A stretch of 45,897 nucleotides of DNA from Methanobacteriota archaeon (GCA_002710015.1 PAOW01000022.1:1-45897); one strand, 5' to 3'. Counted from the first letter of the stretch, positions 8,679-16,562 are shown. The notes: generated by a model not told the origin, from the sequence alone. A program made the numbers and translations.

Positions 8679-10061
8679 ATGACAAGACAACCATTGTTTG
8701 ATATTGACAAGATATCAAGAGAAATAAAAATACTTCGTGGAGATTCAAAACGTGTAAGCTGGAATCCTTGTGATGGGTTTACATTTGATCTAATTATTCC
8801 ACCAACTGTCTACCCGCCTAGGGAGGATACTGACCTTCTAGCAAAACGGATTATATCTCTGGGTAATGGTTCGGGTAAGAAATTTCTAGAAATTGGTTGT
8901 GGGTCTGGAGCATTGTCAATTCTAGCATCCTTTTTGGGCTGGGACGTCTTTTCCTGTGACATAAATCCCTACGCTGTTGCTGCAACATACGGCAATCTTC
9001 GCACTAACAAATTAACTGGTTTGGTAAAAGAAGGAGGCATTGGTCCAGAAAAATTCCCATTTGAGGGTCACTATGATTTGATAATTTGGAATTTGCCCTA
9101 CATCTCTGATTCTGATGTATCTGAGGTATTAGGCCCAATGGAAGAAGCAGGTTTAGTTGATACTGGTGAAAAAAGGTTATGTGAGCGTACACTTACAAAA
9201 GCAGTAAAAGCTAATTTGCTCTCTAAAGAAGGAAGAATTCTGTTGTTAAGTAAAAATCCTAAACTCAAGAGCGATAATTTAGCCAGTCGAGTGTGGGATG
9301 AGTTAGAATTTGATGATGGTGAAAAAATTTACATTTCATGTCATTGGCATCCTTTCAGTAATTCGCCAAATCTATTTTTAGAGACTACAAAATCGACAAA
9401 TGACGATCTAGAAAAATTTGAATCGATAGGTGCGCATGTCTACACATCAAACCAGACAATGGGTAGGGGTAGACGATCAAGGAGCTGGGATTCAGGGTTG
9501 GGTTCATATGCGGGCTCATGGATTGTCCACAATGGCGATAACGTGAATGCAGGCTTGTTGTCACTTGCAGGGGGTTTAGCTGTTCTCAACTCAATAAACA
9601 GCGAGCGAGTCAGACTCAAATGGCCGAATGACCTTTACATAGATAATAGAAAGTTATGTGGAATACTGGTTGAAGGATATTCCAAATCTGAAAAAACCAA
9701 AGCTATTATGGGAATTGGCATTAATCTTACAACCAAAACAATCCAAAATCCAGGATATGCCTACCTTGAAGAAATTCAAGACATAGGATTGCAAGAAATG
9801 GATAAAATACTCAATACTGAAGTGTCCTCACTGCTTGAAGTTAGCGATGCTTTACCGCCTGTAAATTTTGAAGTAATAAGAAAACTTGTCTTAGAAAAAA
9901 TGAGACATTTCGGTGTCCCGAAGTATAAAGGGAAAACATTCGAGGATTTTACATTGAATTCAAATGGCGAGTTGATAATCGGTCCATACATTATCAATGA
10001 CGGTGATGATGTGGAATGGGTTCAATCCTCAAGAATGGCTTCTTCAGGTTCTGACTCTTGA
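8679..10061 (+). CDS. HemK2-like methyltransferase fused to biotin-protein ligase
   Basis: A two-domain protein of about 460 aa. Residues 1-220 form a class I SAM methyltransferase: YPPREDTDLL is typical of the archaeal/eukaryotic HemK2/Mtq2 release-factor glutamine methyltransferases, motif I is LEIGCGSGALSILAS, and motif IV reads NLPYI where the family has NPPY. From about residue 225 onward it is a BirA/LplA-fold biotin ligase: ETTKSTND, the biotinyl-AMP loop GRGRRSRSW, LKWPNDLYID and CGILVEG are all present. There is no N-terminal HTH, so it would be a non-repressor ligase. The likely substrate is the BCCP at 29.3 kb (EAMKM). The start is uncertain: the track uses ATG 8649; I prefer ATG 8679 because family proteins have short leaders. 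An AT-rich TTAAATAC just before it complicates the choice. Its 3' end overlaps the convergent gene by 40 nt. Confidence 0.88.
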   Translation: MTRQPLFDIDKISREIKILRGDSKRVSWNPCDGFTFDLIIPPTVYPPREDTDLLAKRIISLGNGSGKKFLEIGCGSGALSILASFLGWDVFSCDINPYAVAATYGNLRTNKLTGLVKEGGIGPEKFPFEGHYDLIIWNLPYISDSDVSEVLGPMEEAGLVDTGEKRLCERTLTKAVKANLLSKEGRILLLSKNPKLKSDNLASRVWDELEFDDGEKIYISCHWHPFSNSPNLFLETTKSTNDDLEKFESIGAHVYTSNQTMGRGRRSRSWDSGLGSYAGSWIVHNGDNVNAGLLSLAGGLAVLNSINSERVRLKWPNDLYIDNRKLCGILVEGYSKSEKTKAIMGIGINLTTKTIQNPGYAYLEEIQDIGLQEMDKILNTEVSSLLEVSDALPPVNFEVIRKLVLEKMRHFGVPKYKGKTFEDFTLNSNGELIIGPYIINDGDDVEWVQSSRMASSGSDS

Positions 10062-10513
10062 TCATATCTTTTCTTTAATAAGCCGAATAAAAGTATGGCA
10101 AGTCCTATTGGATACAAAGCATAGTCAAATAGTATGCCTCTACTCAAATCGTAATCGATTTCTGATTCCTCAAGGCCTTCAAAATTGAAACTGTGGACTC
10201 CCGAATTTTCCGCTTCGTATTCCCAACTCTCACCAGAACTAACAGGCTCATTGTTGGTCTTTATTTCACCAGTAGGCAAATCAACAATTGGCCTAACAGA
10301 CCCTTCTTTTACTTCAAGCGTGAAAATGTCTCCTTCTGAAAGATCGTATTTCACAGTAAAGGTCTCACATTCGACACCTGACTCCTCATCACAAGATATG
10401 ATACTTGGAGTTGACCATGTTTGTAATATGAATATCAACAATAGTAAAGATGACCCAATTAGAATCATAACGTCTTCACTTTTCACTGGTGGCGCGTTGC
10501 CTCCGGCTCCCAT
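10022..10513 (-). CDS. Hypothetical membrane protein with extracytoplasmic domain
   Basis: Not assigned to a family. It has an N-terminal hydrophobic helix (VMILIGSSLLLLIFILQTW), a stretch of about 90 residues rich in acidic and beta-type residues that includes two cysteines (ISCDEESGVEC), and a second helix near the C-terminus (ALYPIGLAILLFGLL) followed by a charged tail. Two helices with an outside domain is the simplest topology. The upstream ATG at 10543 is possible, but the internal Met at 10513 (MGAGGNAPP) gives a more natural N-terminus and removes overlap with the gene upstream. The 3' end overlaps the convergent methyltransferase-ligase gene. The gene is small but has a coherent protein composition. 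Function unknown. Confidence 0.7.
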   Translation of the reverse strand: MGAGGNAPPVKSEDVMILIGSSLLLLIFILQTWSTPSIISCDEESGVECETFTVKYDLSEGDIFTLEVKEGSVRPIVDLPTGEIKTNNEPVSSGESWEYEAENSGVHSFNFEGLEESEIDYDLSRGILFDYALYPIGLAILLFGLLKKRYDQESEPEEAILED

Positions 10514-10539
10514 ATTATATTCCAAATGAGCGCAACATT

Positions 10540-10824
10540 TCAACGCTTTCTTACTCTTTTTGCCAATCCAAGTCTTTCTCTAACGAGTTTTATTTTACCG
10601 CTAGAGGTTATACTTACCACTTGACCAAGGGCTAGTTTTTGCTTGACATACTCATAATTTCCCAATGATACTGAAATAACACATCTTCCGTTATCCATAT
10701 CATATAACTTAACAGGAATAACTGAAAGGTAATCTTCCAGTTCCTTCCTTGTCTCAAAGTCCTCGTATTCACACCCAATCCATCTCCTTTTCCCTCTCAA
10801 GGCTTTAGACGGTTTTTTGCTCAC
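10540..10824 (-). CDS. Short Pop5/Rpp14-like protein, probable RNase P protein subunit
   Basis: This basic 94-aa protein resembles archaeal RNase P component 2 (Pop5). It begins with a basic segment (ALRGKRRWIGCEYE) like the Pop5 RYI/AFEIE strand. It continues with PVKLYDMDNGRCVISVSLGNYEYVKQKLAL, comparable to Pop5 KLIxYDxxxGxGIIRxxxxxVxxVRxAL, and ends in ITSSGKIKLVRERL, comparable to VSGTIKxLK. It is shorter than the usual 110-150 aa, with little sequence between the first strand and the KLYD block. In vivo it would bind RNase P RNA for tRNA 5' processing. It is divergent from the plus-strand membrane protein. The assignment rests on motif recognition only; an unrelated small RNA-binding protein is the alternative. 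Confidence 0.5.
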   Translation of the reverse strand: MSKKPSKALRGKRRWIGCEYEDFETRKELEDYLSVIPVKLYDMDNGRCVISVSLGNYEYVKQKLALGQVVSITSSGKIKLVRERLGLAKRVRKR

Positions 10825-10845
10825 ATGTTCCCTAGAACAACACTT

Positions 10846-10860
10846 GTATTAACATAATAC
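10846..10860. promoter_or_regulatory. Inverted repeat in divergent promoter region
   Basis: GTATTA-ACA-TAATAC is a perfect 6-bp inverted repeat in the 68-bp gap between the divergent Pop5-like and membrane-protein genes. It may be overlapping divergent TATA elements or an operator. Its arms match the outer arms of the palindrome in front of the ribbon-helix-helix gene (GTATTA...TAATAC), a weak hint of shared control. Confidence 0.35.
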
Positions 10861-10892
10861 TATTCATCGGGCACCTGAAGGGGGTCATTTTA

Positions 10893-12155
10893 ATGAGCGA
10901 TGTGGATGCTATTAGTGAGAATATCAACATATTTCAATTAGCGAAGCAAATGCTTTCACCAAAAACACTACCTCACTTGATAGTAGCTTCAATTATGTCT
11001 TCTTTGATATTTATCCTAGTGAAAATCAGTGAAGTTTTCGGCGCTGTTGCATCTGTATCTCTATCCCTATCTTATCTGTTAATTGCTATACTTGCAAATA
11101 ATAATACTATTACGAATTTAACAACACTTAGCGAAGAGCACGAATCAAAAACCATGCTTTCGAGGTTTTTTTCAAGTTTTAAAATAACCGTTGTACCTCT
11201 GCTTATTTCTGCTGTATTATTTGGCGTAATTCTTTTTTCTATAGGCGGTAAGGAAAATAACTGGATTGTACCTTTACTCGGATTTTTATTCGTGATTTGG
11301 TCTATTGCGCAATCAATATCATTCAGAGTTGGAATGGTGGAGTGGTTTAGTAATGGATTGGGAGATGCTAAACTTCACACATACAGAGAAAAGATTTCAA
11401 CGTCGTCACAGATTGTAATAGTACAATCGTTCTCGTTTCTAATAATATGGATTGGACAAATATTGACTGAAGCTGAAAGCATGACATTTAAAGACGCTTT
11501 TCTTGATGGATTTCTGTTTATCTGTCTGACTCTGATTGCACAAATTTTCACGCTTTGGCTAACTAAAGATGAAAGAGAAGCCGCAGGTAGTGAAAAAGGG
11601 CTCGCTGCATTCTCTTTCAAGTGGATGGTAATCGCTCAGATATTCATTACTTGGCACCTGTTCACTATCTATCGAAGGACTTTCATGGATCCAACAAATA
11701 CTGCAACAGTAATAGAGGAAGCAGTATTAATGGCACTGACTGTATTATTTGCAGTTTGGTCTTTAACTACGTATACAGTTAGAGATGGAAAGAGGCTAGT
11801 TTCTGAGAAAGCATCCCTTCCATTAGCGATTTCCTTTGCCTATGCATACGCAGGTTCTGTGTCTGTGTTAAGTGTCGCTTTTGATGGAATTGATACTGTT
11901 TTGATATTAGGACACTTCCTATCAATAATAACGATTATATTTCTACTAAAGCCAACTCTCAGAAACAGCAGAATTTCTTCAGATATTATATCAGCACCAG
12001 CGAGGGCTCGAAAAGACGAGACTAATGTCAACACAACTAGTGAACCAAATGACGATGAACAGCCAACAACTGAAGAAGAGTGGCAGGAAGATAACGAGAT
12101 TGACTGGGATGAAGGGAAAAATATCGCAAAGGATACCGATTGGAAAGAAGACTAA
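10893..12155 (+). CDS. Polytopic membrane protein with acidic C-terminal tail, unknown function
   Basis: I do not recognise the family. The 420-aa protein has roughly ten hydrophobic helices from residue 25 to 350 (for example IVASIMSSLIFILVKI, ITVVPLLISAVLFGVILFSI, LLGFLFVIWSIAQSI and IFLLKP at the end of the last one). A cytoplasmic-looking tail of about 70 residues follows and is strongly acidic (NDDEQPTTEEEWQEDNEIDWDEG). The ATG at 10893 is supported by a purine-rich GAAGGGGGT about 8 nt upstream. It ends 6 nt before the convergent FtsZ-like gene. The composition suggests an integral membrane protein, but no transporter or enzyme motif is visible. Confidence 0.75.
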   Translation: MSDVDAISENINIFQLAKQMLSPKTLPHLIVASIMSSLIFILVKISEVFGAVASVSLSLSYLLIAILANNNTITNLTTLSEEHESKTMLSRFFSSFKITVVPLLISAVLFGVILFSIGGKENNWIVPLLGFLFVIWSIAQSISFRVGMVEWFSNGLGDAKLHTYREKISTSSQIVIVQSFSFLIIWIGQILTEAESMTFKDAFLDGFLFICLTLIAQIFTLWLTKDEREAAGSEKGLAAFSFKWMVIAQIFITWHLFTIYRRTFMDPTNTATVIEEAVLMALTVLFAVWSLTTYTVRDGKRLVSEKASLPLAISFAYAYAGSVSVLSVAFDGIDTVLILGHFLSIITIIFLLKPTLRNSRISSDIISAPARARKDETNVNTTSEPNDDEQPTTEEEWQEDNEIDWDEGKNIAKDTDWKED

Positions 12156-12161
12156 AGAGAA

Positions 12162-13091
12162 TCAGACAATACTTAATTCAGTTATTTCTTCTAACCCTGA
12201 GACAACTGCAACGACTCTTATTCTGCCTTGTAAATCGTCACTGACTCTTGCACCAAGTATTACTTGAGCATCTGGGTCGAATTTACCAGTAAATGCATCT
12301 GCTATCAATCCAACCTGACCAACAGTCATACCTGGCCCGCCCTCAATTTGAAGCAGACAAGCTTTCGCTCCTTCCATTGAAAGATTTGCCAAAGGAGCAC
12401 TGAGTGCGTCTCGTAAAAGGCCATCTGCGTCGTCAGGATCGCCCTGGCCAACCATAAGTGTGGAGCCTCCTGAATGTCCAACAATTGTTTTCAAATCCAT
12501 CATATCGAGATTAATCAGGCCAAGTCTCATTAGAGTTCTAACCAATCCCTCAACTAACTCTTCCACCCATGATGCTCCCGTCCTCCAATCGGTTCCTCTC
12601 TCTCTTGCTTGCCATGCCAATCTGTCCAAATCAAGACGCACACAAACATCCGAGTTGGATTCCAATTTTGATAATCCTTCGTTGCTGACTTTTAGACGTG
12701 TTTCCTGAGCTTCAAACGGGATTGCTGCAACCGATATCACAATAGCGTTGGATAATTTTGCTTGACGAGCAAACTCAGGTGCAGCTCCGGTCCCTGTACC
12801 TCCACCGAGGCCTGTCAGTAAAATTACCAACTCAACTCCCTCAAGCAGCGTTCTTGAAACTCCTGTTGCTTGTCTCATACGCTGTTCGCCTAAAGGGGGT
12901 AATGCTGCACATCCAGAGGAATCCAATTCTGAACCCAATCTTATTTTGTGGGACTCTGAATTTTGAAATGACTTTTCGTCAGAGTCTATTAACACCAAAT
13001 CTACCCCTTGGCCGGTTTTTTCATGGGCTCTCTTCGCCCAAGCACAACCTAATCCGCCTATTCCTGCGATTAGTATTTGCGCACCTTCCAT
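12162..13091 (-). CDS. Divergent FtsZ/tubulin-family GTPase
   Basis: The tubulin/FtsZ signature LTGLGGGTGTGAAPEFA is intact, and the N-terminal nucleotide-binding turn reads IAGIGGLGCAWAKRAHE in place of FtsZ GIGGAGGNAV. LVLIDSDEKSF corresponds to the FtsZ NTD strand, but the usual GAGANP loop is replaced by GCAALPPLGEQRM, so GTP contacts differ. The T7/synergy region (NLDMMDLKTIVGHSGG) corresponds to FtsZ NLDFADVKTVM..G, with the catalytic Asp positions apparently kept. It may act in division or as a CetZ-like cytoskeletal protein. The track start (13172) is replaced by ATG 13091, which has GGTGAC 6 nt upstream and begins MEGAQILIAGIGG right at the first strand, as in the family. This also ends the overlap with the TPR gene. 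Confidence 0.83.
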   Translation of the reverse strand: MEGAQILIAGIGGLGCAWAKRAHEKTGQGVDLVLIDSDEKSFQNSESHKIRLGSELDSSGCAALPPLGEQRMRQATGVSRTLLEGVELVILLTGLGGGTGTGAAPEFARQAKLSNAIVISVAAIPFEAQETRLKVSNEGLSKLESNSDVCVRLDLDRLAWQARERGTDWRTGASWVEELVEGLVRTLMRLGLINLDMMDLKTIVGHSGGSTLMVGQGDPDDADGLLRDALSAPLANLSMEGAKACLLQIEGGPGMTVGQVGLIADAFTGKFDPDAQVILGARVSDDLQGRIRVVAVVSGLEEITELSIV

Positions 13092-13116
13092 GTAAGTCAC
13101 CAAAACGTGGTTCTGT

Positions 13117-13422
13117 TTAATCCCTTCCAACGTATCTCTGATAACGTCTTCTGGAATCTCTTGCCCATGCATTGTCTGGTTCTAAAGACAAGACTTTGTC
13201 ATATATCGATACTGCTTTTTCAAAATCTGAAAAATGTCTGCCGTAAAGGTGGGCTAGATTATTCAATACCGGTATACATTCTGGATCGCTTTCTAGCATC
13301 TGTTGTAGTATTTCTTCTGCTTTGCCCAAGTTGTTTCTCAACATTTCGTTTTCCGCTTGCTCAAGCAGAGAAATTTGTTCATCTGACAAGGCATAAACAT
13401 TCTCAAATGGGAGGTCCGACAT
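13117..13422 (-). CDS. Small TPR-repeat protein
   Basis: This 101-aa protein consists almost entirely of tetratricopeptide-like helices: NLGKAEEILQQMLESDPECIPVLNNLAHLYG and DFEKAVSIYDKVLSLEPDNAWA fit the TPR consensus (A at 8, G/A at 8/20, P at 32). It has no membrane segment or signal peptide. It lies 25 nt upstream of the FtsZ-like gene on the same strand, so the two are probably co-transcribed, and it may scaffold the GTPase or act near it. TPR identity is clear; the partner is inferred from position only. Confidence 0.85.
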   Translation of the reverse strand: MSDLPFENVYALSDEQISLLEQAENEMLRNNLGKAEEILQQMLESDPECIPVLNNLAHLYGRHFSDFEKAVSIYDKVLSLEPDNAWARDSRRRYQRYVGRD

Positions 13423-13484
13423 AGACGTTGCTAAAGGTGGAAATCAATATGATTTTTCATTGCCAGAGTAGTATGAATTTTGCT

Positions 13485-13528
13485 TGTAAATATTACACTT
13501 GAAGATACCTTGCGAAGTTAGCGCAAGG
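13485..13528 (+). promoter_or_regulatory. Promoter region with inverted repeat and hairpin before the bc operon
   Basis: TGTAAATATTACA (13485-13497) is a palindromic AT-rich element that could act as TATA box and/or operator. It is followed at 13508-13528 by the hairpin CCTTGCG-AAGTTAG-CGCAAGG, a perfect 7-bp stem. The hairpin would fall at or just after the expected start site. These are the only structured elements in the roughly 160-bp gap upstream of the respiratory operon. A role in regulation is inference. Confidence 0.4.
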
Positions 13529-13582
13529 AACGATTATAGGCAGGAGACCAGTGGGTCGAATTAACTGGGGTTGGCTCTTCAA

Positions 13583-14365
13583 ATGTCTCGGGTATTTATC
13601 CGGTATATTCTACCGCTTATGCTTGTGTCGTTAATGCTGCTTCCCGGGTTGAGTAATGCCTATCCAAATGGAATAGGCGGACAACAAGTAAATGCGGGTG
13701 AAACAATCAATGATGTTGCCAAAGAAGGATGTCTTTGTCATGCTGTTGAACCAGACAATTCTGTCATGGTCATACTCGTTGGCGTTCCTTTTGCTTGGGA
13801 TGAAACAGGAGAATACCCCATGAGACTAGAAATTGTCGGAGGACCTGATACCAACATGGGTGGTTTTTCAGCGCGGGTCAGTGCTGGGGAGTTATCTGGT
13901 GATGGAGAGGCATGGGAAGGTGATACTTCAACGCTTACTCACCTGAACTCAAACTCAAGGATATTCAATATTGTTTGGAAGCCACCTGCGAGCGGAGTTG
14001 GGCATGTTGACTTTTGGATCAGCGCAAACGCCGTGAATGGAGCAGAGGGCCCCGCAGGAGATTATTGGAACCAGTTGTTCTTCAACATAGGCGAAAGCGA
14101 GGTCCCAGACGAGAGAGGAACTAAAACACTGATTGCAGGTAGTGGAACACCAGAAGCTCCCGAAAGCAAAGCTGGTGAAATTGATATCTCAACGCTAGGT
14201 GCTGGGTTTAGGGCACACATACTGGGCCTGCTTGGGTTTGGAGCCGTTATAGCAGTAGTTGTATTCTGTGGATTACTTCTCAGATACGGTTTCTCAACCT
14301 CATACAAGGGTAGGAGCAATCTCCTGCGACTGAGATACAAAATTAACAGAAGGGGTGATCAGTAG
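13583..14365 (+). CDS. Secreted, C-terminally anchored protein with C-x-C-H motif, first gene of the bc operon
   Basis: The N-terminus is a signal peptide (FIRYILPLMLVSLMLLPGLSNA) with cleavage likely after SNA. The mature part begins with a histidine/cysteine motif (EGCLCHAV) reminiscent of the GCxxCHG motif of Reelin-like choice-of-anchor proteins or a reduced haem-binding site. A beta-rich domain of about 120 residues follows (EYPMRLEIVGGPDTNMGGFSA, VDFWISANAVNG). A C-terminal helix (ILGLLGFGAVIAVVVFCGLLL) with basic residues after it anchors the protein. Its stop shares a base with the next gene's GTG start, so it belongs to the cytochrome operon and probably sits on the outer face beside the Rieske domain. 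The ATG at 13583 is preferred to TTG 13571. Exact role unknown. Confidence 0.7.
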   Translation: MSRVFIRYILPLMLVSLMLLPGLSNAYPNGIGGQQVNAGETINDVAKEGCLCHAVEPDNSVMVILVGVPFAWDETGEYPMRLEIVGGPDTNMGGFSARVSAGELSGDGEAWEGDTSTLTHLNSNSRIFNIVWKPPASGVGHVDFWISANAVNGAEGPAGDYWNQLFFNIGESEVPDERGTKTLIAGSGTPEAPESKAGEIDISTLGAGFRAHILGLLGFGAVIAVVVFCGLLLRYGFSTSYKGRSNLLRLRYKINRRGDQ

Positions 14366-14817
14366 TGCCTAAAGACACAATCACCCAACTGCTAGAAAAA
14401 GTAGCATCAGGAAAAGTTAGTGTCAAAGATGCTAGAACTGCATTAGAGGATGCATCGCTCACCGAAGAGCAAATGGACGCAGCAATTAACCACGGTGTTT
14501 TTAATCCCGCTGAACCAGGAACAGTGATTTCTGCTACCCTTGCGCCATCAGGAAAATCCGCATTAACCCTATTCTTCTTCGGATGGGCTATATTCTGGGC
14601 TCTGTATTGGTTTGCAACGTTCCTTTACGGTTTGCTAAATGGCTCAGCTTGGGACAACCAACAACTGGCATTCCATCTTGCAATGGGTCTTACAACCTTG
14701 ATTATGATGGGAATAGTCTACTTGAAATGGGTCCTCCCAGATACTATCATCGTGAAGCATAGCCAAAACAAGTTCATCCCTGAGCACGCAAAGGACTGGA
14801 GAGAATACAAGTGGTGA
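14365..14817 (+). CDS. Small membrane subunit of the cytochrome b operon
   Basis: A 150-aa protein starting with GTG, placed 4-10 nt after AGGGGTGATC and overlapping the preceding stop by one base. Residues 1-50 form a soluble helical region (ITQLLEKVASGKVSVKDARTALEDASL), similar in look to the short-repeat helical segments used for protein contacts. Two hydrophobic helices follow (LTLFFFGWAIFWALYWFATFLYGLL and LAMGLTTLIMMGIVYLKWVL). No cofactor ligands stand out. Only 4 nt separate it from the Rieske gene, so an accessory or assembly subunit of that complex is the simplest reading. I do not recognise a named family. Confidence 0.7.
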   Translation: MPKDTITQLLEKVASGKVSVKDARTALEDASLTEEQMDAAINHGVFNPAEPGTVISATLAPSGKSALTLFFFGWAIFWALYWFATFLYGLLNGSAWDNQQLAFHLAMGLTTLIMMGIVYLKWVLPDTIIVKHSQNKFIPEHAKDWREYKW

Positions 14818-14821
14818 TTAC

Positions 14822-15670
14822 ATGGACGATATGAAATTACGACCTGCTCCTGTTTCTGCCGGAGGTGAAAATCCTGCGGGCGGCGAACTCTCTGTAAACA
14901 GAAGACAGTTCATGAGGTATGGTTTCAATACAGCAGCTGGTGTTTTGGCTGCAACGCTGGGAGCGCTAGGATTTGCAGCAATACTGCTTCCACCATCTGG
15001 AGGTGGCGGGGGTGATTCATCCGTTCTCTACTGGGCAAAAGGAAGAGAAGAAGAGGCATGGTATGGCGCAAAGCATCTCCAGCCAATGATGAAATCTGAT
15101 TTTGAATCCGAAGCAGCTAACTCCAATGTAGGCACTGCTGGTGCACAAGGTGTTTGGAACGGACTGCCAGTGATTGTAAATTATGTCCCGCACGCTGAAA
15201 ATTCAGGAACACCCGTTGCAGACAACTCTCCGAGATTCCAGGAAATGGCAGGATACGACATCGGTGGTAACTACGTCGGCCATGCAACTGAATATTTACT
15301 AGGAAATCCAGAAGTTTTCGACCCTAACAACAACCTTGTGATGAGTTTCGCTAGATGCACACACCTGTGTTGCATTCCTGGCTGGCAGCTCGTATCCAAC
15401 TCATTTACAGACGACAATTGGACACCGGGGGGAGGAGATGACGGAGGAACGAAGATGTTCTGTATCTGTCATTCGAGTAGATTCGACCCAACTGCAATTG
15501 AAGTCAATCGAAATGCAAACAGATCTACTGGAGCATCATTTGAATATCTAGGAATAAGAAGAGCCGGAGGGCCAGCACCCGTAGGTTTGCCAATTATTCC
15601 AATAATTATGAATGGCGATGTCATAGAAGCGTCAACAGATTACACGGGCTGGTTGACCTATTGCGACTGA
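14822..15670 (+). CDS. Rieske [2Fe-2S] protein with twin-arginine anchor
   Basis: The high-potential subunit of a cytochrome bc-type complex, taking electrons from quinol on the outer face. The N-terminus carries a twin-arginine motif (NRRQFMRYG) followed by a hydrophobic helix (LAATLGALGFAAILLPP), as expected for a folded Fe-S protein exported by Tat and left membrane-anchored. The cluster-binding loops are CTHLCC and CICHSS; the family consensus is CTHLGC and CPCHGS, so all four Cys/His ligands are kept but neighbouring positions differ, including an extra Cys. The insert before the first loop is long (about 130 residues). It sits between the small membrane subunit and cytochrome b, with 9 nt to the latter. 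Confidence 0.93.
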   Translation: MDDMKLRPAPVSAGGENPAGGELSVNRRQFMRYGFNTAAGVLAATLGALGFAAILLPPSGGGGGDSSVLYWAKGREEEAWYGAKHLQPMMKSDFESEAANSNVGTAGAQGVWNGLPVIVNYVPHAENSGTPVADNSPRFQEMAGYDIGGNYVGHATEYLLGNPEVFDPNNNLVMSFARCTHLCCIPGWQLVSNSFTDDNWTPGGGDDGGTKMFCICHSSRFDPTAIEVNRNANRSTGASFEYLGIRRAGGPAPVGLPIIPIIMNGDVIEASTDYTGWLTYCD

Positions 15671-15679
15671 GGTGATTAA

Positions 15680-16546
15680 ATGAGTACGATATTTTGGGTA
15701 TTATGGTTCTTCATAACCTTCATAATTGTCCTTATCGCCTTCACGTTGCGCAAGGAAAACGAGGATATACCAAGAAGAGAGATTTTGAGAGCTGTTGAAA
15801 CCAGCGGTAAGATGGGCTTTGCAGAAAGAACCTTCCTCTGGGTATTCTCTTTCTTAGATACTCGATTTAGAATCCAAGACTATTGGAACATGAGCAAAGG
15901 TGCTTACTATAACATGCACAGGCAGATGCCTTTGACACATGCTGAAAAGTATAAACTGAGAATAATATGGTATTGGTATCCTCTGTATTGTTTAGGAGGT
16001 ATTTCCTTCCTGTCATTCATAATACTAGTGATTACTGGAACCGTTTTGGGTATTTACTATGTCCCAGGCGGAGAGGGCGATCCTTCACCAGCGTATGCTA
16101 GTATGGAATACATAATGACTCAACTTCCGTTCGGTTACATCATAAGAGCTGTTCACCATTGGGGAACACACTTCATGGTTGCATCTGTTTTCTTACACAT
16201 GTGTAGAGTTTATTTCACCGGTGCTTACAGGAACCCAAGAGAATTGAATTGGTTGATAGGAGTTGCATTGATGGCACTGACAATTGTTTTCGGTTACTCA
16301 GGATATCTCTTACCATGGGATACATTAGCCTACGGCGCTGCGGTCATTGGAATTAATCTCGCTAATGCTACACCACTGATTGGGAAATTCGTCGCAACTC
16401 TATTGTTTGCTGGGTCATCACTCACTCCAAGAACAGTAACTAGAATGTATTTCATTCACGTCTTCATTTTACCTGTCATCGTTACTACACTGATTATCAT
16501 ACATTTGTTCATAGTTTGGGTACAAGGAATTGCGGAGCCGCATTGA
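15680..16546 (+). CDS. Cytochrome b (b6-like N-terminal part of bc complex)
   Basis: Membrane quinol-oxidising subunit binding two b haems. It has an extra N-terminal helix (IFWVLWFFITFIIVLIAFTL) and a linker, then the four-helix cytochrome b core. Haem ligand histidines occur as pairs in AVHHWGTHFMVASVFLHMCRVYFTGAYR and YFIHVFILPVIVTTLIIIHLF. GYSGYLLPWDTLAYGA is the conserved loop near the Qo side. It stops after helix D like cytochrome b6, so the subunit IV part must be separate; it is found at the start of the next gene. The Shine-Dalgarno GAGGTGAT lies 4 nt before ATG. Confidence 0.95.
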   Translation: MSTIFWVLWFFITFIIVLIAFTLRKENEDIPRREILRAVETSGKMGFAERTFLWVFSFLDTRFRIQDYWNMSKGAYYNMHRQMPLTHAEKYKLRIIWYWYPLYCLGGISFLSFIILVITGTVLGIYYVPGGEGDPSPAYASMEYIMTQLPFGYIIRAVHHWGTHFMVASVFLHMCRVYFTGAYRNPRELNWLIGVALMALTIVFGYSGYLLPWDTLAYGAAVIGINLANATPLIGKFVATLLFAGSSLTPRTVTRMYFIHVFILPVIVTTLIIIHLFIVWVQGIAEPH

Positions 16547-16562
16547 TTAGGAGGTTGGATAT

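Noticed and set aside
8551-8748. 65-aa minus-strand ORF with two Cys pairs (CGYLIC, CSQRC) upstream of the tRNA
   Set aside because: It overlaps the start of the methyltransferase-ligase gene, has no ribosome site, and ends inside the tRNA promoter region. It is probably a chance frame, though conservation would be worth one check.
13092-13172. Upstream extension of the FtsZ-like gene (track start 13172)
   Set aside because: No ribosome site at 13172, overlap with the TPR gene, and extra residues unlike FtsZ. ATG 13091 has a good GGTGAC site.
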